Assembly (NCBI GenBank): GCA_001898935.1
Contig: MKVT01000013.1
Location: forward strand, 1 to 64,000
Direction of reading: 5' to 3'
DNA length: 64,000 nt
Source: Paludibacter sp. 47-17
GTDB taxonomy: Bacteria; Bacteroidota; Bacteroidia; Bacteroidales; Paludibacteraceae
Within the stretch, counting starts at the first letter, position 1; the number at the start of each line of letters is the position of its first letter. This document shows positions 26,197 through 35,502 of the stretch, piece by piece. Both the position numbers and the translations under genes were made by a program. The notes beneath the pieces were generated by a model, which was given only the letters and a program-made list of their open reading frames with translations, was not told where the DNA came from and made no database searches.

Positions 26197-26210
26197 GTAT
26201 TTTTTATACA

Positions 26211-26261
26211 CAAAAAACACAAAGATGAGCAGGCAGCATGGCTAACTCGCTATCTTTGTGT
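26211..26261 (-). terminator. serS terminator
   Basis: On the minus strand ACACAAAGAT pairs with ATCTTTGTGT across a 25-nt loop and is followed by TTTTTTG. It lies between serS and the rseC promoter. Confidence 0.7.
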
Positions 26262-26307
26262 CTTTTGCAATAAGGGTGATTTCTCTTAATAAGAACCAAT
26301 CCAAGTA

Positions 26308-27579
26308 TTAACCGATCATTTCGAAACCAGTATACGGAACGAGTGCTGCAGGTATCCGTATCCCTTCGGCGGTCTGGTTGTTTTCGAGCAGGGCCGCTAC
26401 GATACGGGGCAATGCCAGTGCGCTGCCGTTGAGGGTATGACAGAGTTGTGTTTTCTTATCATTGCCTTTGAAACGGCATTTCAGGCGGTTGGCCTGGTAA
26501 TTCTCAAAATTGGATACCGAACTCACCTCCAGCCAGCGTTGTTGTGCAGCCGAATATACTTCGAAGTCGAAGGTCAGGGCCGAGGTAAAACTCATATCGC
26601 CTCCGCACAGGCGAAGAATCCTCCAGGGAAGTTCCAGTTTTTCAACCAGGGTTTGCACATAATTCACCATATCGGTAAGCGACTCGTACGATTTATCGGG
26701 ATGTTGAATCTGCACAATTTCTACCTTATCGAACTGATGCAGGCGATTGAGGCCGCGCACATCTTTACCGTACGAACCGGCTTCACGGCGGAAACAAGCC
26801 GAATAGGCCGTATTCTTGATGGGCAATTCCGATTCGTTGAGGATTACATCGCGGTAGATATTGGTAACCGGAACTTCGGCGGTCGGAATCAGGTACAAAT
26901 CGTCGGCAGTAGCATGGTACATCTGACCTTCCTTGTCGGGCAGCTGACCGGTACCATAGCCCGAAGCCGCATTCACCACATAAGGAGGCTGCACTTCGAG
27001 GTAACCGGCATCGCGGGCATTATCGAGAAAAAAATTGATCAGCGCACGTTGCAGACGGGCTCCCTTCCCTTTATAGACCGGAAATCCGGCACCGGTAATT
27101 TTCACCCCCAGTTCGAAATCGATGAGGTCGTATTTTTTTGCCAATTCCCAATGCGGCAAAGCACCGGCAGGAAGTTGCGGCAATTCCCCTCCCGTACGTT
27201 CCACTACATTGTGTTCGGCATGACGGCCTTCGGGCACCGAATGGTGCGGTAAGTTGGGAATTTGCACCAACAGGTCGGTAAGCTGCTGCTCGAGCGATGC
27301 CTGAAGGTCGGTGAGCTCTTGAATTCTTTTTTTCAATTCGGTGGTTTGCTCTTTAGCAGCAGTTGCCTCGTCGGTTTTACCTTGCTTCAACAGGATTCCG
27401 ATCTCTTTCGACAGCGCATTGGACTGCGCCAGGGCCTGATCGGCCGATGTCTGGGTTTGTTTACGCTGTGTGTCGAGCTCGATTACCTGGGCGATAATAG
27501 CTTCCGCAGGGAAATGCTTTTTAGCCAGACGGGCTGTCACCTCCTGCGGATTTTCAGTTATATACTTTAATGTCAGCAC
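26308..27579 (-). CDS. serS: Seryl-tRNA synthetase
   Basis: A 423-aa class II synthetase. The N-terminal about 110 residues form the long antiparallel coiled coil that reads the tRNA-Ser variable arm. Motif 2 includes FRREAGSYGKDVRGL, and motif 3 includes LNGSALALPRIVAALLENNQ. The ATP and serine pocket is marked by TAEVPVTNIY. The length matches the family. It is transcribed after rplU-rpmA, but a hairpin at 27617 separates them. Confidence 0.97.
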   Translation of the reverse strand: MLTLKYITENPQEVTARLAKKHFPAEAIIAQVIELDTQRKQTQTSADQALAQSNALSKEIGILLKQGKTDEATAAKEQTTELKKRIQELTDLQASLEQQLTDLLVQIPNLPHHSVPEGRHAEHNVVERTGGELPQLPAGALPHWELAKKYDLIDFELGVKITGAGFPVYKGKGARLQRALINFFLDNARDAGYLEVQPPYVVNAASGYGTGQLPDKEGQMYHATADDLYLIPTAEVPVTNIYRDVILNESELPIKNTAYSACFRREAGSYGKDVRGLNRLHQFDKVEIVQIQHPDKSYESLTDMVNYVQTLVEKLELPWRILRLCGGDMSFTSALTFDFEVYSAAQQRWLEVSSVSNFENYQANRLKCRFKGNDKKTQLCHTLNGSALALPRIVAALLENNQTAEGIRIPAALVPYTGFEMIG

Positions 27580-27616
27580 TTTATTACAACTATAAGGGAT
27601 TAACGGGTTTACTTCT

Positions 27617-27650
27617 AAAAAAAATACTCCCGTATTTTACACTACGGTAA
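27617..27650 (-). terminator. Terminator after rpmA
   Basis: On the minus strand a short stem, CCGTA/TACGG, is followed a few bases later by eight Ts. The stem is weak, but the T run and the position after rpmA support it. Confidence 0.5.
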
Positions 27651-27688
27651 AACCACAGGAGCACTTATAACGGTAAGAGAAACTACGA

Positions 27689-27955
27689 TTAGTTAGCTTC
27701 TGCTACGGGACGTACCGAAACGTACGATTTATTGTCTTTGCGTTTTCTGAATTCAACTACTCCGTCGACCAGTGCAAACAAGGTGTGATCTTTTCCAAGA
27801 CCCATGTTTTCGCCTGCATGGTGAACAGTACCGCGTTGACGTACGATGATGTTACCGGCTTTAGCAAACTGACCGCCGTAAATCTTTACTCCGAGTCGCT
27901 TACTTTCCGATTCGCGACCGTTCTTCGAGCTACCAACTCCTTTCTTATGTGCCAT
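27689..27955 (-). CDS. rpmA: Ribosomal protein L27
   Basis: An 88-aa basic protein, [18 protein letters not shown]..., with the L27 core LGVKIYGGQ and [10 protein letters not shown]. There is no Firmicutes-type cleavable N-terminal extension; the glycine- and lysine-rich tail begins directly after Met and reaches the peptidyl-transferase centre. It is the second gene of the usual rplU-rpmA operon. Confidence 0.97.
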   Translation of the reverse strand: MAHKKGVGSSKNGRESESKRLGVKIYGGQFAKAGNIIVRQRGTVHHAGENMGLGKDHTLFALVDGVVEFRKRKDNKSYVSVRPVAEAN

Positions 27956-27982
27956 TTTCTTCTAAATTTTAATACCGGTTAA

Positions 27983-28297
27983 TTACGCTACAATTTCTTT
28001 AATCTTCAATTCGGTGAAGTTCTGACGGTGACCATTGCGTTTGCGGTACCCTTTACGACGTTTTTTGTGGAAAACGATTACTTTCTCGCCACGTACGTGC
28101 GACAATACTTCACATACTACTTTAGCTCCTTCAACAACCGGCGCGCCTACTGTGATGGCCCCATTGTTATCTACGAGCAATACCTTGTCAAATGCTACTT
28201 CCGAGCCTTGTGCAGCCTCTTCCATACGGTGTACATACAGTCGTTTTCCGGCTTCCGCCTTGAACTGCTGACCCAAAATTTCTACAATTGCGTACAT
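27983..28297 (-). CDS. rplU: Ribosomal protein L21
   Basis: 104 aa from ATG 28297 ([17 protein letters not shown]). The 38 upstream codons of the ORF track cross the promoter and are not coding. The C-terminal signature [15 protein letters not shown] is typical. It sits 27 nt upstream of rpmA and is the first gene of the operon. Confidence 0.97.
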   Translation of the reverse strand: MYAIVEILGQQFKAEAGKRLYVHRMEEAAQGSEVAFDKVLLVDNNGAITVGAPVVEGAKVVCEVLSHVRGEKVIVFHKKRRKGYRKRNGHRQNFTELKIKEIVA

Positions 28298-28382
28298 TAT
28301 AACTATTTGATTTTTAATTACATCGGGAAGGTGAGATGCCTGATGGCAGCGCTGCTTCATATACCTTCTTCGAAACGGACTG

Positions 28383-28390
28383 CAAAGATA
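28383..28390 (-). promoter_or_regulatory. rplU-rpmA promoter -7 box
   Basis: TATCTTTG on the minus strand, 85 nt before the rplU start. A GTTG at about 20 nt further upstream could be a degenerate -33. An inverted repeat, CCACAA-CATT-TTGTGG, overlaps that -33 region (28408-28423). Confidence 0.55.
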
Positions 28391-28446
28391 GAAAAAGTTT
28401 TTGGAAACCACAACATTTTGTGGCCGGTTAATTGGTAATTATCAAC

Positions 28447-28486
28447 AACCCGGGGCCGGGCTACCTGTGGATACCCGGCCCGGGTT
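28447..28486 (-). terminator. GC-rich hairpin after the MscS channel gene
   Basis: AACCCGGGGCCGGG pairs with CCCGGCCCGGGTT (one bulged base) just beyond the mscS-type stop codon. There is no T run, so termination is likely but not certain. Confidence 0.5.
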
Positions 28487-28492
28487 CACCAA

Positions 28493-30091
28493 TTAGGTAT
28501 TTCTTTTCGGGATGGTGATTTCATTCCCGTCGCGTTCGGCACGGTAATGCGGCGACATGATTTCGATACCTCTTTCGGCGAACACATCCTGAATATGCTG
28601 GTGCAATTCCGAATAAATGGGAGCTACTGCCTCTGCTGCAGCGGTATACACGTTCAGCTGGTAGGCCACATAAAAATCGTCGAGACTGGTTTGAAGTACA
28701 AAAGGCGCTTTACCGGCCAGCAGATTGCCGGTGCGGGAGGCCGATTCGAGCAATGCTGCCTGAACATCGCGCCAGGGAACATCGTAACCGATGGTGACGG
28801 TGGTATGTATAATCAACCCTTCCGATTTGGCAACTACCGAAAAATTGGTAGTATTGCCCGACAATACTGCTGAGTTGGGAATGGTGATCTCTTCATTTTT
28901 GACGGTCCGCAACCGCGTTACCAGCAACGATTTCTCGACTACGACACCTGTAACCTCCCCGATTTGAATCCGGTCGCCATCCTTGAATGGCCGCATGTAG
29001 GTGATCACCAGCCCGGCCACGATATTCGAAATAGCCGACGATGAGCCTAACGACACCAGCAATCCGAGAAAAACCGATACTCCCTGAAACACACCCGAAT
29101 CGGAACCGGGTAAATACGGGAAAATAATGATGAACATGAAGGCGTAAAGTAAGAATTTGACGATACTGAAGGTGGGCAAGGCCCAGTCTTCATGAAATCC
29201 GCTTATTTTCAACTTCCCGCTGTCGATTTCTTTAAAAATGTATTGAACAAACCGGATCAGATAATGGAATACCACGATAATTACGACAATGGTAAACAGA
29301 TTGGGCATATACTCCCATACCGATTTCATGATACCGCTGAAAGGCTTCCAGATGAATCCGAATAAAGTATCGGCCCACCCGCGCGTAAAGGGGAAAATAC
29401 TGAAAACCAGCGGCAATAACAGATAAACGAGTAATACGACGAAAAACCATTTCAGGATTTTCAGCAACCAGGAGATCACCACCAGTTCCTGGTCGGCCGT
29501 CAGAAAGGTATAATCCTTATAGGATAAGTTTTTAAGTAGTTTTTCCTTGTTGGAGGCTATTTTCAGTTCGATCCAGCCATGCGCTTTCATTATCAATCGT
29601 ATCAACAGGAAAATGCCACCTAACACCAACAGTACCAATCCGGCCCTTAACAAGGTTTTCAGCCATCCGCGATCGGCTCTGGCTTCTGCAAAAGCCACCT
29701 TCATAGCTTCCATGTATTGTCCGGCCAACTCGACATTGGTAACGCCCGTACGTGCAGCATCCTGTTCCGTGACACTCATCACGATGAGTTCGCCGCATAC
29801 GATATCCATGTACTGCCCGTTGGCCTGCAGGCTAAAATCCTCTGCTTTCGTATAATCGTTTTCGAATACTTTATGGAGCCGTGCCGAGATATTGGCAGCC
29901 CGTTCGGCAGCTCCCAGCGATGCCAGGCGATTGTAAACATAGAACAGCGTATCGGAAAACAAATGAACCGGATAACCGGTAGCCTCACTCACTTCGGCAG
30001 GCCGGGTTGGTTCTTGTTGCGCAGTCCTCTGAGCAAAAACACCTGCCGGCATCAGCCAGCCGATCAGTATCAAAAATACTATCTGTTTCAT
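28493..30091 (-). CDS. Mechanosensitive channel of the MscS family, with N-terminal extension
   Basis: 532 aa from ATG 30091 (MKQIVFLILIGWLMPAGVFAQ), which opens a clear signal peptide. A periplasmic domain of about 130 residues precedes four or five transmembrane helices. The pore-lining TM3 and beta domain are recognisable (VFLGLLVSLGSSSAISNIVAGLVITYMRPF... DRIQIGEVTGVVVE... IPNSAVLSGNTTN). Such channels release solutes on osmotic downshock. A -7 box lies 28 nt upstream of the start. Confidence 0.88.
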   Translation of the reverse strand: MKQIVFLILIGWLMPAGVFAQRTAQQEPTRPAEVSEATGYPVHLFSDTLFYVYNRLASLGAAERAANISARLHKVFENDYTKAEDFSLQANGQYMDIVCGELIVMSVTEQDAARTGVTNVELAGQYMEAMKVAFAEARADRGWLKTLLRAGLVLLVLGGIFLLIRLIMKAHGWIELKIASNKEKLLKNLSYKDYTFLTADQELVVISWLLKILKWFFVVLLVYLLLPLVFSIFPFTRGWADTLFGFIWKPFSGIMKSVWEYMPNLFTIVVIIVVFHYLIRFVQYIFKEIDSGKLKISGFHEDWALPTFSIVKFLLYAFMFIIIFPYLPGSDSGVFQGVSVFLGLLVSLGSSSAISNIVAGLVITYMRPFKDGDRIQIGEVTGVVVEKSLLVTRLRTVKNEEITIPNSAVLSGNTTNFSVVAKSEGLIIHTTVTIGYDVPWRDVQAALLESASRTGNLLAGKAPFVLQTSLDDFYVAYQLNVYTAAAEAVAPIYSELHQHIQDVFAERGIEIMSPHYRAERDGNEITIPKRNT

Positions 30092-30118
30092 GCACGATGA
30101 ATTTATGGTATCGTGATA

Positions 30119-30126
30119 CAAAACTA
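30119..30126 (-). promoter_or_regulatory. Promoter -7 box for the MscS-type gene
   Basis: TAGTTTTG on the minus strand matches TAnnTTTG. It lies in the 63-nt gap after trpA, so the channel gene need not depend on trp transcription. Confidence 0.45.
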
Positions 30127-30154
30127 AACAAAACTTTTTTAAAAAACGAATTTT

Positions 30155-30925
30155 TCAACTACGCAGTTGCTGTATGAGCGCTTGTACTGCCTCCGAAACG
30201 GAACAGCTGGACTGGAGTGATTTTATAAAAGCCGAGCCCACAATAGCACCCGACGAATAGCGGTTGACCATCTCAAAAGTGGCTTTATTGGAAACTCCGA
30301 ATCCTATGAGGCGCGGATTTTTCAGTTTCATCGATTCAATACGCCTGAAATATTCTTCGCGGCTATCGAACGATTGCTGAGTTCCGGTAACCGCCGCCGA
30401 TGAGACCATATAAATAAATCCATCGGTTTGTTGATCGATGATCCGTATGCGTTCGTCGGAGGTCTCCGGAGTAATTAAAAAGATAAACTTCAGGCCGAAC
30501 GCTTCCGCAATGGCTTTGTATTCCGAAAGGTAATCGTCCATCGGAAGATCGGGGATAATCATTCCGTCGACTCCTACCCGCCGGCACTCACGGCAAAAAT
30601 CGTGAAACCCGAATTGCAGGATGGGATTCAGATACCCCATCATCACCAACGGAATAGTGACGGACGATCGCATACCGGTCAACTGTTGAAACAACATCCG
30701 CAGATTCATGCCGTTTTGCAAGGCCTGGTGTCCCGACTCCTGAATTACAACGCCATCGGCCATCGGGTCGGAGAACGGGATTCCGATTTCGACCAGATCG
30801 ACGCCATTGGCCTGTAACGCATCAAGAATGGGTAATGTATCGTCGAGCTGCGGATAGCCGGCGGTGAAATACACCGACATGATGCCGGAGGGTTTATTTT
30901 TAAAAAGTTGATTAATTCTGTTCAT
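30155..30925 (-). CDS. trpA: Tryptophan synthase alpha subunit
   Basis: A 256-aa TIM barrel that cleaves indole-3-glycerol phosphate to indole and glyceraldehyde 3-phosphate. The catalytic Glu is in DLVEIGIPFSDPMADG and the catalytic Asp in IPDLPMDDY; the phosphate loop is in LIGFGVSNKATF. It is about 10 residues shorter than the E. coli enzyme, as is common in this phylum. It is last of the trp genes, far from its partner trpB, which is first. Confidence 0.96.
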   Translation of the reverse strand: MNRINQLFKNKPSGIMSVYFTAGYPQLDDTLPILDALQANGVDLVEIGIPFSDPMADGVVIQESGHQALQNGMNLRMLFQQLTGMRSSVTIPLVMMGYLNPILQFGFHDFCRECRRVGVDGMIIPDLPMDDYLSEYKAIAEAFGLKFIFLITPETSDERIRIIDQQTDGFIYMVSSAAVTGTQQSFDSREEYFRRIESMKLKNPRLIGFGVSNKATFEMVNRYSSGAIVGSAFIKSLQSSCSVSEAVQALIQQLRS

Positions 30926-30948
30926 ACCATTTTCGTTTGTTTTCTGAC

Positions 30949-31593
30949 TTACTTAGAGCTTTCCTTTTCCCCGGCTTTCAGTCCGGCTAAAAAAGTTTCA
31001 ATTTTTTTCACATCCTTACAGGCTGGCGCTATTTCAAACCTGCTGTTCAGGTCGAGTCCTGCCAGTTGAGGATGGTTGAGCGCCCGAATGATGGCCGCAT
31101 CGTCGGCACCTATGCCTCCGCCGAGCAAGAAGGGGATGGGGGCTGTATAGTGATCGAGCAGGTCCCAATCGAATTTTTTCCCCGAGCCTCCGTGTCCCGC
31201 TGTTTTGGTATCGAGCACAATAAGGTCGACGCAGCCCTGGTAGCGCTCCGGCTGTTGCAAATCGCGGGAGCTAGCCACAGAAACCGCTTTCAACACTTCC
31301 AGTCCCTGTTGTTTATAAAACGCACATTCGGCGGCGCTCTCTTGTCCGTGCAACTGAACCCCTTTCAATCCGAATTGCTTTACCTTTTCAAGCACCAGCG
31401 CCGGCTGTTCGTCGACAAACACACCGATGGTACACAGTGCTGCTAATTCGTCAAGGGGGAAATCCTCGGCAGTAGCCACATACCGGGCCGATCCGGGATA
31501 AAAAATCAATCCCAGGTAGTCGGGTTTCAGGGCAGCCACGTCCAGGATATTATCCCGTTGACGCATACCGCATATTTTAATCTTCAGCGACAT
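30949..31593 (-). CDS. trpF: Phosphoribosylanthranilate isomerase
   Basis: A 214-aa TIM barrel performing the Amadori rearrangement that precedes indoleglycerol phosphate synthesis. The general base Cys is in KICGMRQRDN, the general acid Asp in LDLNSRFE, and the phosphate loop is LLGGGIGADDA. It overlaps trpC by 10 bases, so the two are coupled but not fused as in E. coli. Confidence 0.95.
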   Translation of the reverse strand: MSLKIKICGMRQRDNILDVAALKPDYLGLIFYPGSARYVATAEDFPLDELAALCTIGVFVDEQPALVLEKVKQFGLKGVQLHGQESAAECAFYKQQGLEVLKAVSVASSRDLQQPERYQGCVDLIVLDTKTAGHGGSGKKFDWDLLDHYTAPIPFLLGGGIGADDAAIIRALNHPQLAGLDLNSRFEIAPACKDVKKIETFLAGLKAGEKESSK

Positions 31594-32363
31594 AGTGTTC
31601 GGATAAAGAAATTCAGCGCGGCAGCCGGATCATTTTCTTTCATGAAATTCTCCCCCATTAAAAAGCCGCGATAGCCCTTTTCCATGAGCGTTCTTACAGT
31701 TTCAACCTCCGACAATCCGCTTTCGCTGATCTTCACAAAACGATCGGGAATGAGCGGAGCCAACTCCACCGACAAGTTGGTGGATACTTCAAATGTTTTC
31801 AGGTTCCGATTGTTAACTCCCACCAAATCCACCTCGTCGCAACAATAAATCAGCTCATCCTCCGAATGGATCTCGAGCAGTACTTCGAGCCCCAACTCCC
31901 TGGCTTTTGCCGCCAATTGCCTGCATTCGGCGGGTGTAAGCGCAGCAGCAATCAGCAACACCACGTCGGCGCCGATCGCTTTTGCCTCATACAGCTGGTA
32001 TTCGTCGATCATAAAATCTTTACGCAAAACGGGACAATGCACATGCGGCCGGGCAGCGGTAAGCTCCTGCTGAACACCTCCGAAATACTTCGAATCGGTA
32101 AGAATCGATACTCCGGCGGCACCGGCAGCGCTATACCCCGAAGTCACCTCCACCACGTCGGCCTCTTCATGAATCCATCCTTTCGAGGGCGATTTTCGTT
32201 TAAACTCAGCAATAATCCCTACCGATTCGCGCAAACGGTCCTTCAACGACAAAGAGCTTCGCTGAAAATAAGGCGACGATTGCAGGTCGGCCAGGCTGAT
32301 CAGCTTTTTGCCGGCTTCCACTTCCTTCCGTTTATCGGCTATTATTTGATCTAAAATTGTCAT
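31584..32363 (-). CDS. trpC: Indole-3-glycerol phosphate synthase
   Basis: A 259-aa TIM barrel. Motifs are EFKRKSPSKGWI with the catalytic lysine, VLRKDFMIDEYQ, VGVNNRNLKTF and KISESGL. It catalyses ring closure with decarboxylation. It overlaps trpF and follows trpD after 9 nt in the operon. Confidence 0.96.
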   Translation of the reverse strand: MTILDQIIADKRKEVEAGKKLISLADLQSSPYFQRSSLSLKDRLRESVGIIAEFKRKSPSKGWIHEEADVVEVTSGYSAAGAAGVSILTDSKYFGGVQQELTAARPHVHCPVLRKDFMIDEYQLYEAKAIGADVVLLIAAALTPAECRQLAAKARELGLEVLLEIHSEDELIYCCDEVDLVGVNNRNLKTFEVSTNLSVELAPLIPDRFVKISESGLSEVETVRTLMEKGYRGFLMGENFMKENDPAAALNFFIRTLCR

Positions 32364-32372
32364 AAGTCGATT

Positions 32373-33368
32373 TTATTGATAACATTCCAAAAATTTGACA
32401 AAGGCCTTTTTTGCCGCACCCGATTCGAGCGAAGCTTGTGCTTCGGCCCTGCACGTCTCCAACGATCGGTCCGTATTTAAAGTTTGGATGGCCACCGCAG
32501 CATTGGCCAACACCACATCGCGCTGTGCCGGAGTCGAGGTGGTATCGAGCACCTTTCTGAAAATAGCTGCAGCTTGTTCAATCGTCGCTCCGCCGTATAA
32601 ATCCTGTTGATTGAGTGGCGAATAACCCAGTTGCTCAGGACTTACAATCTGTTCGCCCTTTCGGTTGACGACGAGGGTTGCGTCGGTGAGCGAGATTTCG
32701 TCGTAACCATCGAGACTATGCACAATGGAATACCCGATCCCCAGTTGCTGGTAAATATAGGTGTACAGACGCAACATTTTCAGGTTGTATACGCCGAGGC
32801 ATTGCGATTGTGGCCGGGCCGGACTGATCAGCGGTCCCAATACATTAAAGAAGGTTCGTACTCCGAGACTTTTACGTACAGGCGCTACATTTTTCATGGC
32901 AGGATTGAAAATGGGAGCATGCAGATAAGCAAAGCCCGAAGCATCGAGCGATCGTTTCAGTACCGATTCGTTGGTCGTAAATTTCGCTCCGAAATATTCG
33001 AGTACATTCGACGATCCACTTACCGAAGTGGCAGCATAATTCCCGTGCTTTACCACCTGGTAACCGGCTCCAGCCACCACAAAGCAAGCTGCAGTCGATA
33101 TATTAAAGGTGTTTTTTTCGTCTCCGCCGGTACCAACGATATCCAGAATATTAAAATCCGAAAAATCGAGCTTCACGGCCATCGACAGTAAGGCTTCGCG
33201 AAACCCGAGAATCTCGTCGAGTTCGATACTCCGCATCAGGTATACCGAAATAAAAGCGGCAATTTGCGATTCGTTATAGTGTCCCTCGGCCATCTTTGTC
33301 ATTACCTCGTGGGCCTCGTCGCGCGTTAGCGATTGATGGTCGAACAATCTGTTTAATATATGTTTCAT
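32373..33368 (-). CDS. trpD: Anthranilate phosphoribosyltransferase
   Basis: 331 aa with the family signature DIVGTGGDEKNTFNIST and VKHGNYAATSVSGSSNVLEYFG, which bind PRPP and anthranilate. It transfers phosphoribosyl to anthranilate. It is unfused from trpG, which lies 23 nt upstream in the operon. Confidence 0.96.
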   Translation of the reverse strand: MKHILNRLFDHQSLTRDEAHEVMTKMAEGHYNESQIAAFISVYLMRSIELDEILGFREALLSMAVKLDFSDFNILDIVGTGGDEKNTFNISTAACFVVAGAGYQVVKHGNYAATSVSGSSNVLEYFGAKFTTNESVLKRSLDASGFAYLHAPIFNPAMKNVAPVRKSLGVRTFFNVLGPLISPARPQSQCLGVYNLKMLRLYTYIYQQLGIGYSIVHSLDGYDEISLTDATLVVNRKGEQIVSPEQLGYSPLNQQDLYGGATIEQAAAIFRKVLDTTSTPAQRDVVLANAAVAIQTLNTDRSLETCRAEAQASLESGAAKKAFVKFLECYQ

Positions 33369-33391
33369 GTATACTTGTCGGTTGTTTATCG

Positions 33392-33976
33392 TTAATTATA
33401 CGACCGGGTTTCCTGCTCCAACCACTGTTTAATCATTTGTTCTCCCAGCGGTGTGAGCACCGACTCCGGATGAAACTGAACGCCTCTTACATCGTAGGTT
33501 TTGTGGGCCAGTGCCATGATCATGCCATTTTCATCCAGGGCAGTTACCGTCAGCTCGGCAGGCAAGGTATGTGCATCAACTACCCAGGAATGGTAGCGGC
33601 CTACTTCGAGCTCGGCAGGTAATCCATCGAACAGCACATCGGGCCGAACTACCCGGACCATCGAACTGATACCGTGAAAAACCTCCGGAAGATTCAGCAG
33701 GCTACCGCCAAATGCCTCGGCAATAGCCTGTTGCCCCAGGCAAACACCTAAAATACTTTTCGTGGGCGCATAGGTGCGGATCAGGTCGAGTAAGATACCC
33801 GACCCGGAGGGTACTCCCGGACCGGGCGACAATACTATTTTATCAAAACGTTCAATATCTTCCAACGCAATCTGATCGTTGCGGTGAACCTCCAGATCGG
33901 TAACACCCAGCTTTTTCAGGGCATGTACCAAATTATAGGTAAACGAATCGTAATTATCAAATACTAATACTTTCAT
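33392..33976 (-). CDS. trpG: Anthranilate synthase glutamine amidotransferase subunit
   Basis: A 194-aa class I amidotransferase supplying ammonia to TrpE. The catalytic Cys is in LGVCLGQQAIAEAFGG, and His-Glu are in VQFHPESV. A 93-nt gap separates it from trpE. It might also serve aminodeoxychorismate synthase, but its place in the operon supports TrpG. Confidence 0.95.
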   Translation of the reverse strand: MKVLVFDNYDSFTYNLVHALKKLGVTDLEVHRNDQIALEDIERFDKIVLSPGPGVPSGSGILLDLIRTYAPTKSILGVCLGQQAIAEAFGGSLLNLPEVFHGISSMVRVVRPDVLFDGLPAELEVGRYHSWVVDAHTLPAELTVTALDENGMIMALAHKTYDVRGVQFHPESVLTPLGEQMIKQWLEQETRSYN

Positions 33977-34069
33977 ATTTTTATAAAGTCAAAAAAGAAA
34001 GACTTGGGATTTATTTGCCATTTCGCCGGTGGTGGATCGGATGTACTTGTTTCTCACACCGGGCGAAGT

Positions 34070-35500
34070 TCAGTTGCCGGAACGAAGCGAAGCGCTTTCC
34101 ATCGCCTTCTTCAACGCGGCCAATTTATTATTCACTTCCTGCAGTTCACTCTCTTCGTCCGATTTGGCCACAACGCCTGCACCGGCCTGGTAATACAGCG
34201 TGTTGTTTTTACTCACAAACGAACGGATGGTGATTGCCTGGTTAAAGGACCCGTCAAAACCGATGTAACCCAGGCAGCCTCCATAAGGTCCGCGGTCGTG
34301 CGGCTCGATTTCGTCGATCAGCTGCATCGCGCGTATTTTCGGAGCTCCCGACAAGGTGCCGGCCGGAAACGTATCGGCAAACAACTTGATTACTTTCGTA
34401 TCGGGCCGGAGCCGCCCGCTCACCGACGATACCAGGTGCAATACATGCGAATAATATTGAACCTCACGGAAAACATCTACTTGCACTTCTTCGGTATTCC
34501 GGCTCAAATCGTTACGCGCCAGATCCACCAGCATCACATGCTCGGCATTTTCTTTTTTATCTTCGCTCAGCTTCGCGGCCAGTGCCAGGTCTTTTTCATC
34601 ATCGCCTGTCCGGCGGAAAGTACCTGCAATCGGCTTGATATATGCCTTTTGCCTGCGCCCGTCGACCACCAGGTGCGCCTCGGGCGACGAGCCAAAGATA
34701 CGGAATTGACCGAAATTAAAATAAAACAGATAGGGCGACGGATTGACCGAGCGCAGCGTGCGGTACAACATAAAATCGTCGCCTGTAAATGCCTGCGAAA
34801 AACGTCGCGAAAGCACGATCTGAAATACATTGCCCCGGTAACACTCTTCCTTTCCCCGCCGTACCATGGCCCGGTATTGCTCATCGTCGATATCCGACTG
34901 CTCCTCTCCGACCGTAAGAAAAGGATATAATGCAATATTATTGTTCAGTAAAATCTTTTCAATAGCGGGAATATTCGTATTTTCGCCTTCGAGCAGATTC
35001 TCGAGGATCGTCATCTCGTTGTTGAAATGGTTGATGGCAATAATGTATTTGAAAAGCACATAATGCAAACCCGGCATCGAGCCCGGAACGGTTTCGCGGG
35101 CCGACAACCGCACATCTTCAAAGTATTGTACCGCCTCGTACGAAGTATAACCCAGCAATCCATTGATGATCCCCGGCTTTTCGATCTTATTGTCGATTAC
35201 AAACGACTTCAGAAAGGCATCGAACCGGTTGGCGACCGTCATTTTATCGGTCACGGGTATTTCCTGCTGGCGCCCGTCGGGATATTCCTCGGTAATTATA
35301 AACCGGTTGACAGAGATTCCGCCGATCGGATAAAAACCGATGTAGGAATAACTATTTTCTGTGCCGTGATAATCGGAACTTTCCAACAATACCGAATTGG
35401 TATATAAATCCCGTATCTTCAGATAGATGCCTACCGGAGTCTGCATATCGGCCAGCATCGATTTTGTATTGACTGTAATGCGCATATACTGATTATTCAT
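34070..35500 (-). CDS. trpE: Anthranilate synthase component I
   Basis: 476 aa converting chorismate to anthranilate. PIAGTFRRT marks the TrpE type (PabB usually has PIKGT), and GTLSGAPKIRAMQL and LVDLARND are in the active site. The N-terminal SVLLESSDYH contains the LLES motif involved in feedback inhibition by tryptophan in characterised enzymes. The start could be ATG 35500 or an internal ATG five codons later. The gene begins 2 nt after the trpB stop codon. Confidence 0.95.
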   Translation of the reverse strand: MNNQYMRITVNTKSMLADMQTPVGIYLKIRDLYTNSVLLESSDYHGTENSYSYIGFYPIGGISVNRFIITEEYPDGRQQEIPVTDKMTVANRFDAFLKSFVIDNKIEKPGIINGLLGYTSYEAVQYFEDVRLSARETVPGSMPGLHYVLFKYIIAINHFNNEMTILENLLEGENTNIPAIEKILLNNNIALYPFLTVGEEQSDIDDEQYRAMVRRGKEECYRGNVFQIVLSRRFSQAFTGDDFMLYRTLRSVNPSPYLFYFNFGQFRIFGSSPEAHLVVDGRRQKAYIKPIAGTFRRTGDDEKDLALAAKLSEDKKENAEHVMLVDLARNDLSRNTEEVQVDVFREVQYYSHVLHLVSSVSGRLRPDTKVIKLFADTFPAGTLSGAPKIRAMQLIDEIEPHDRGPYGGCLGYIGFDGSFNQAITIRSFVSKNNTLYYQAGAGVVAKSDEESELQEVNNKLAALKKAMESASLRSGN

Positions 35501-35502
35501 GG

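Noticed and set aside
34004-34930. 308-aa plus-strand frame opposite trpE
   Set aside because: Antisense to trpE and without motifs.
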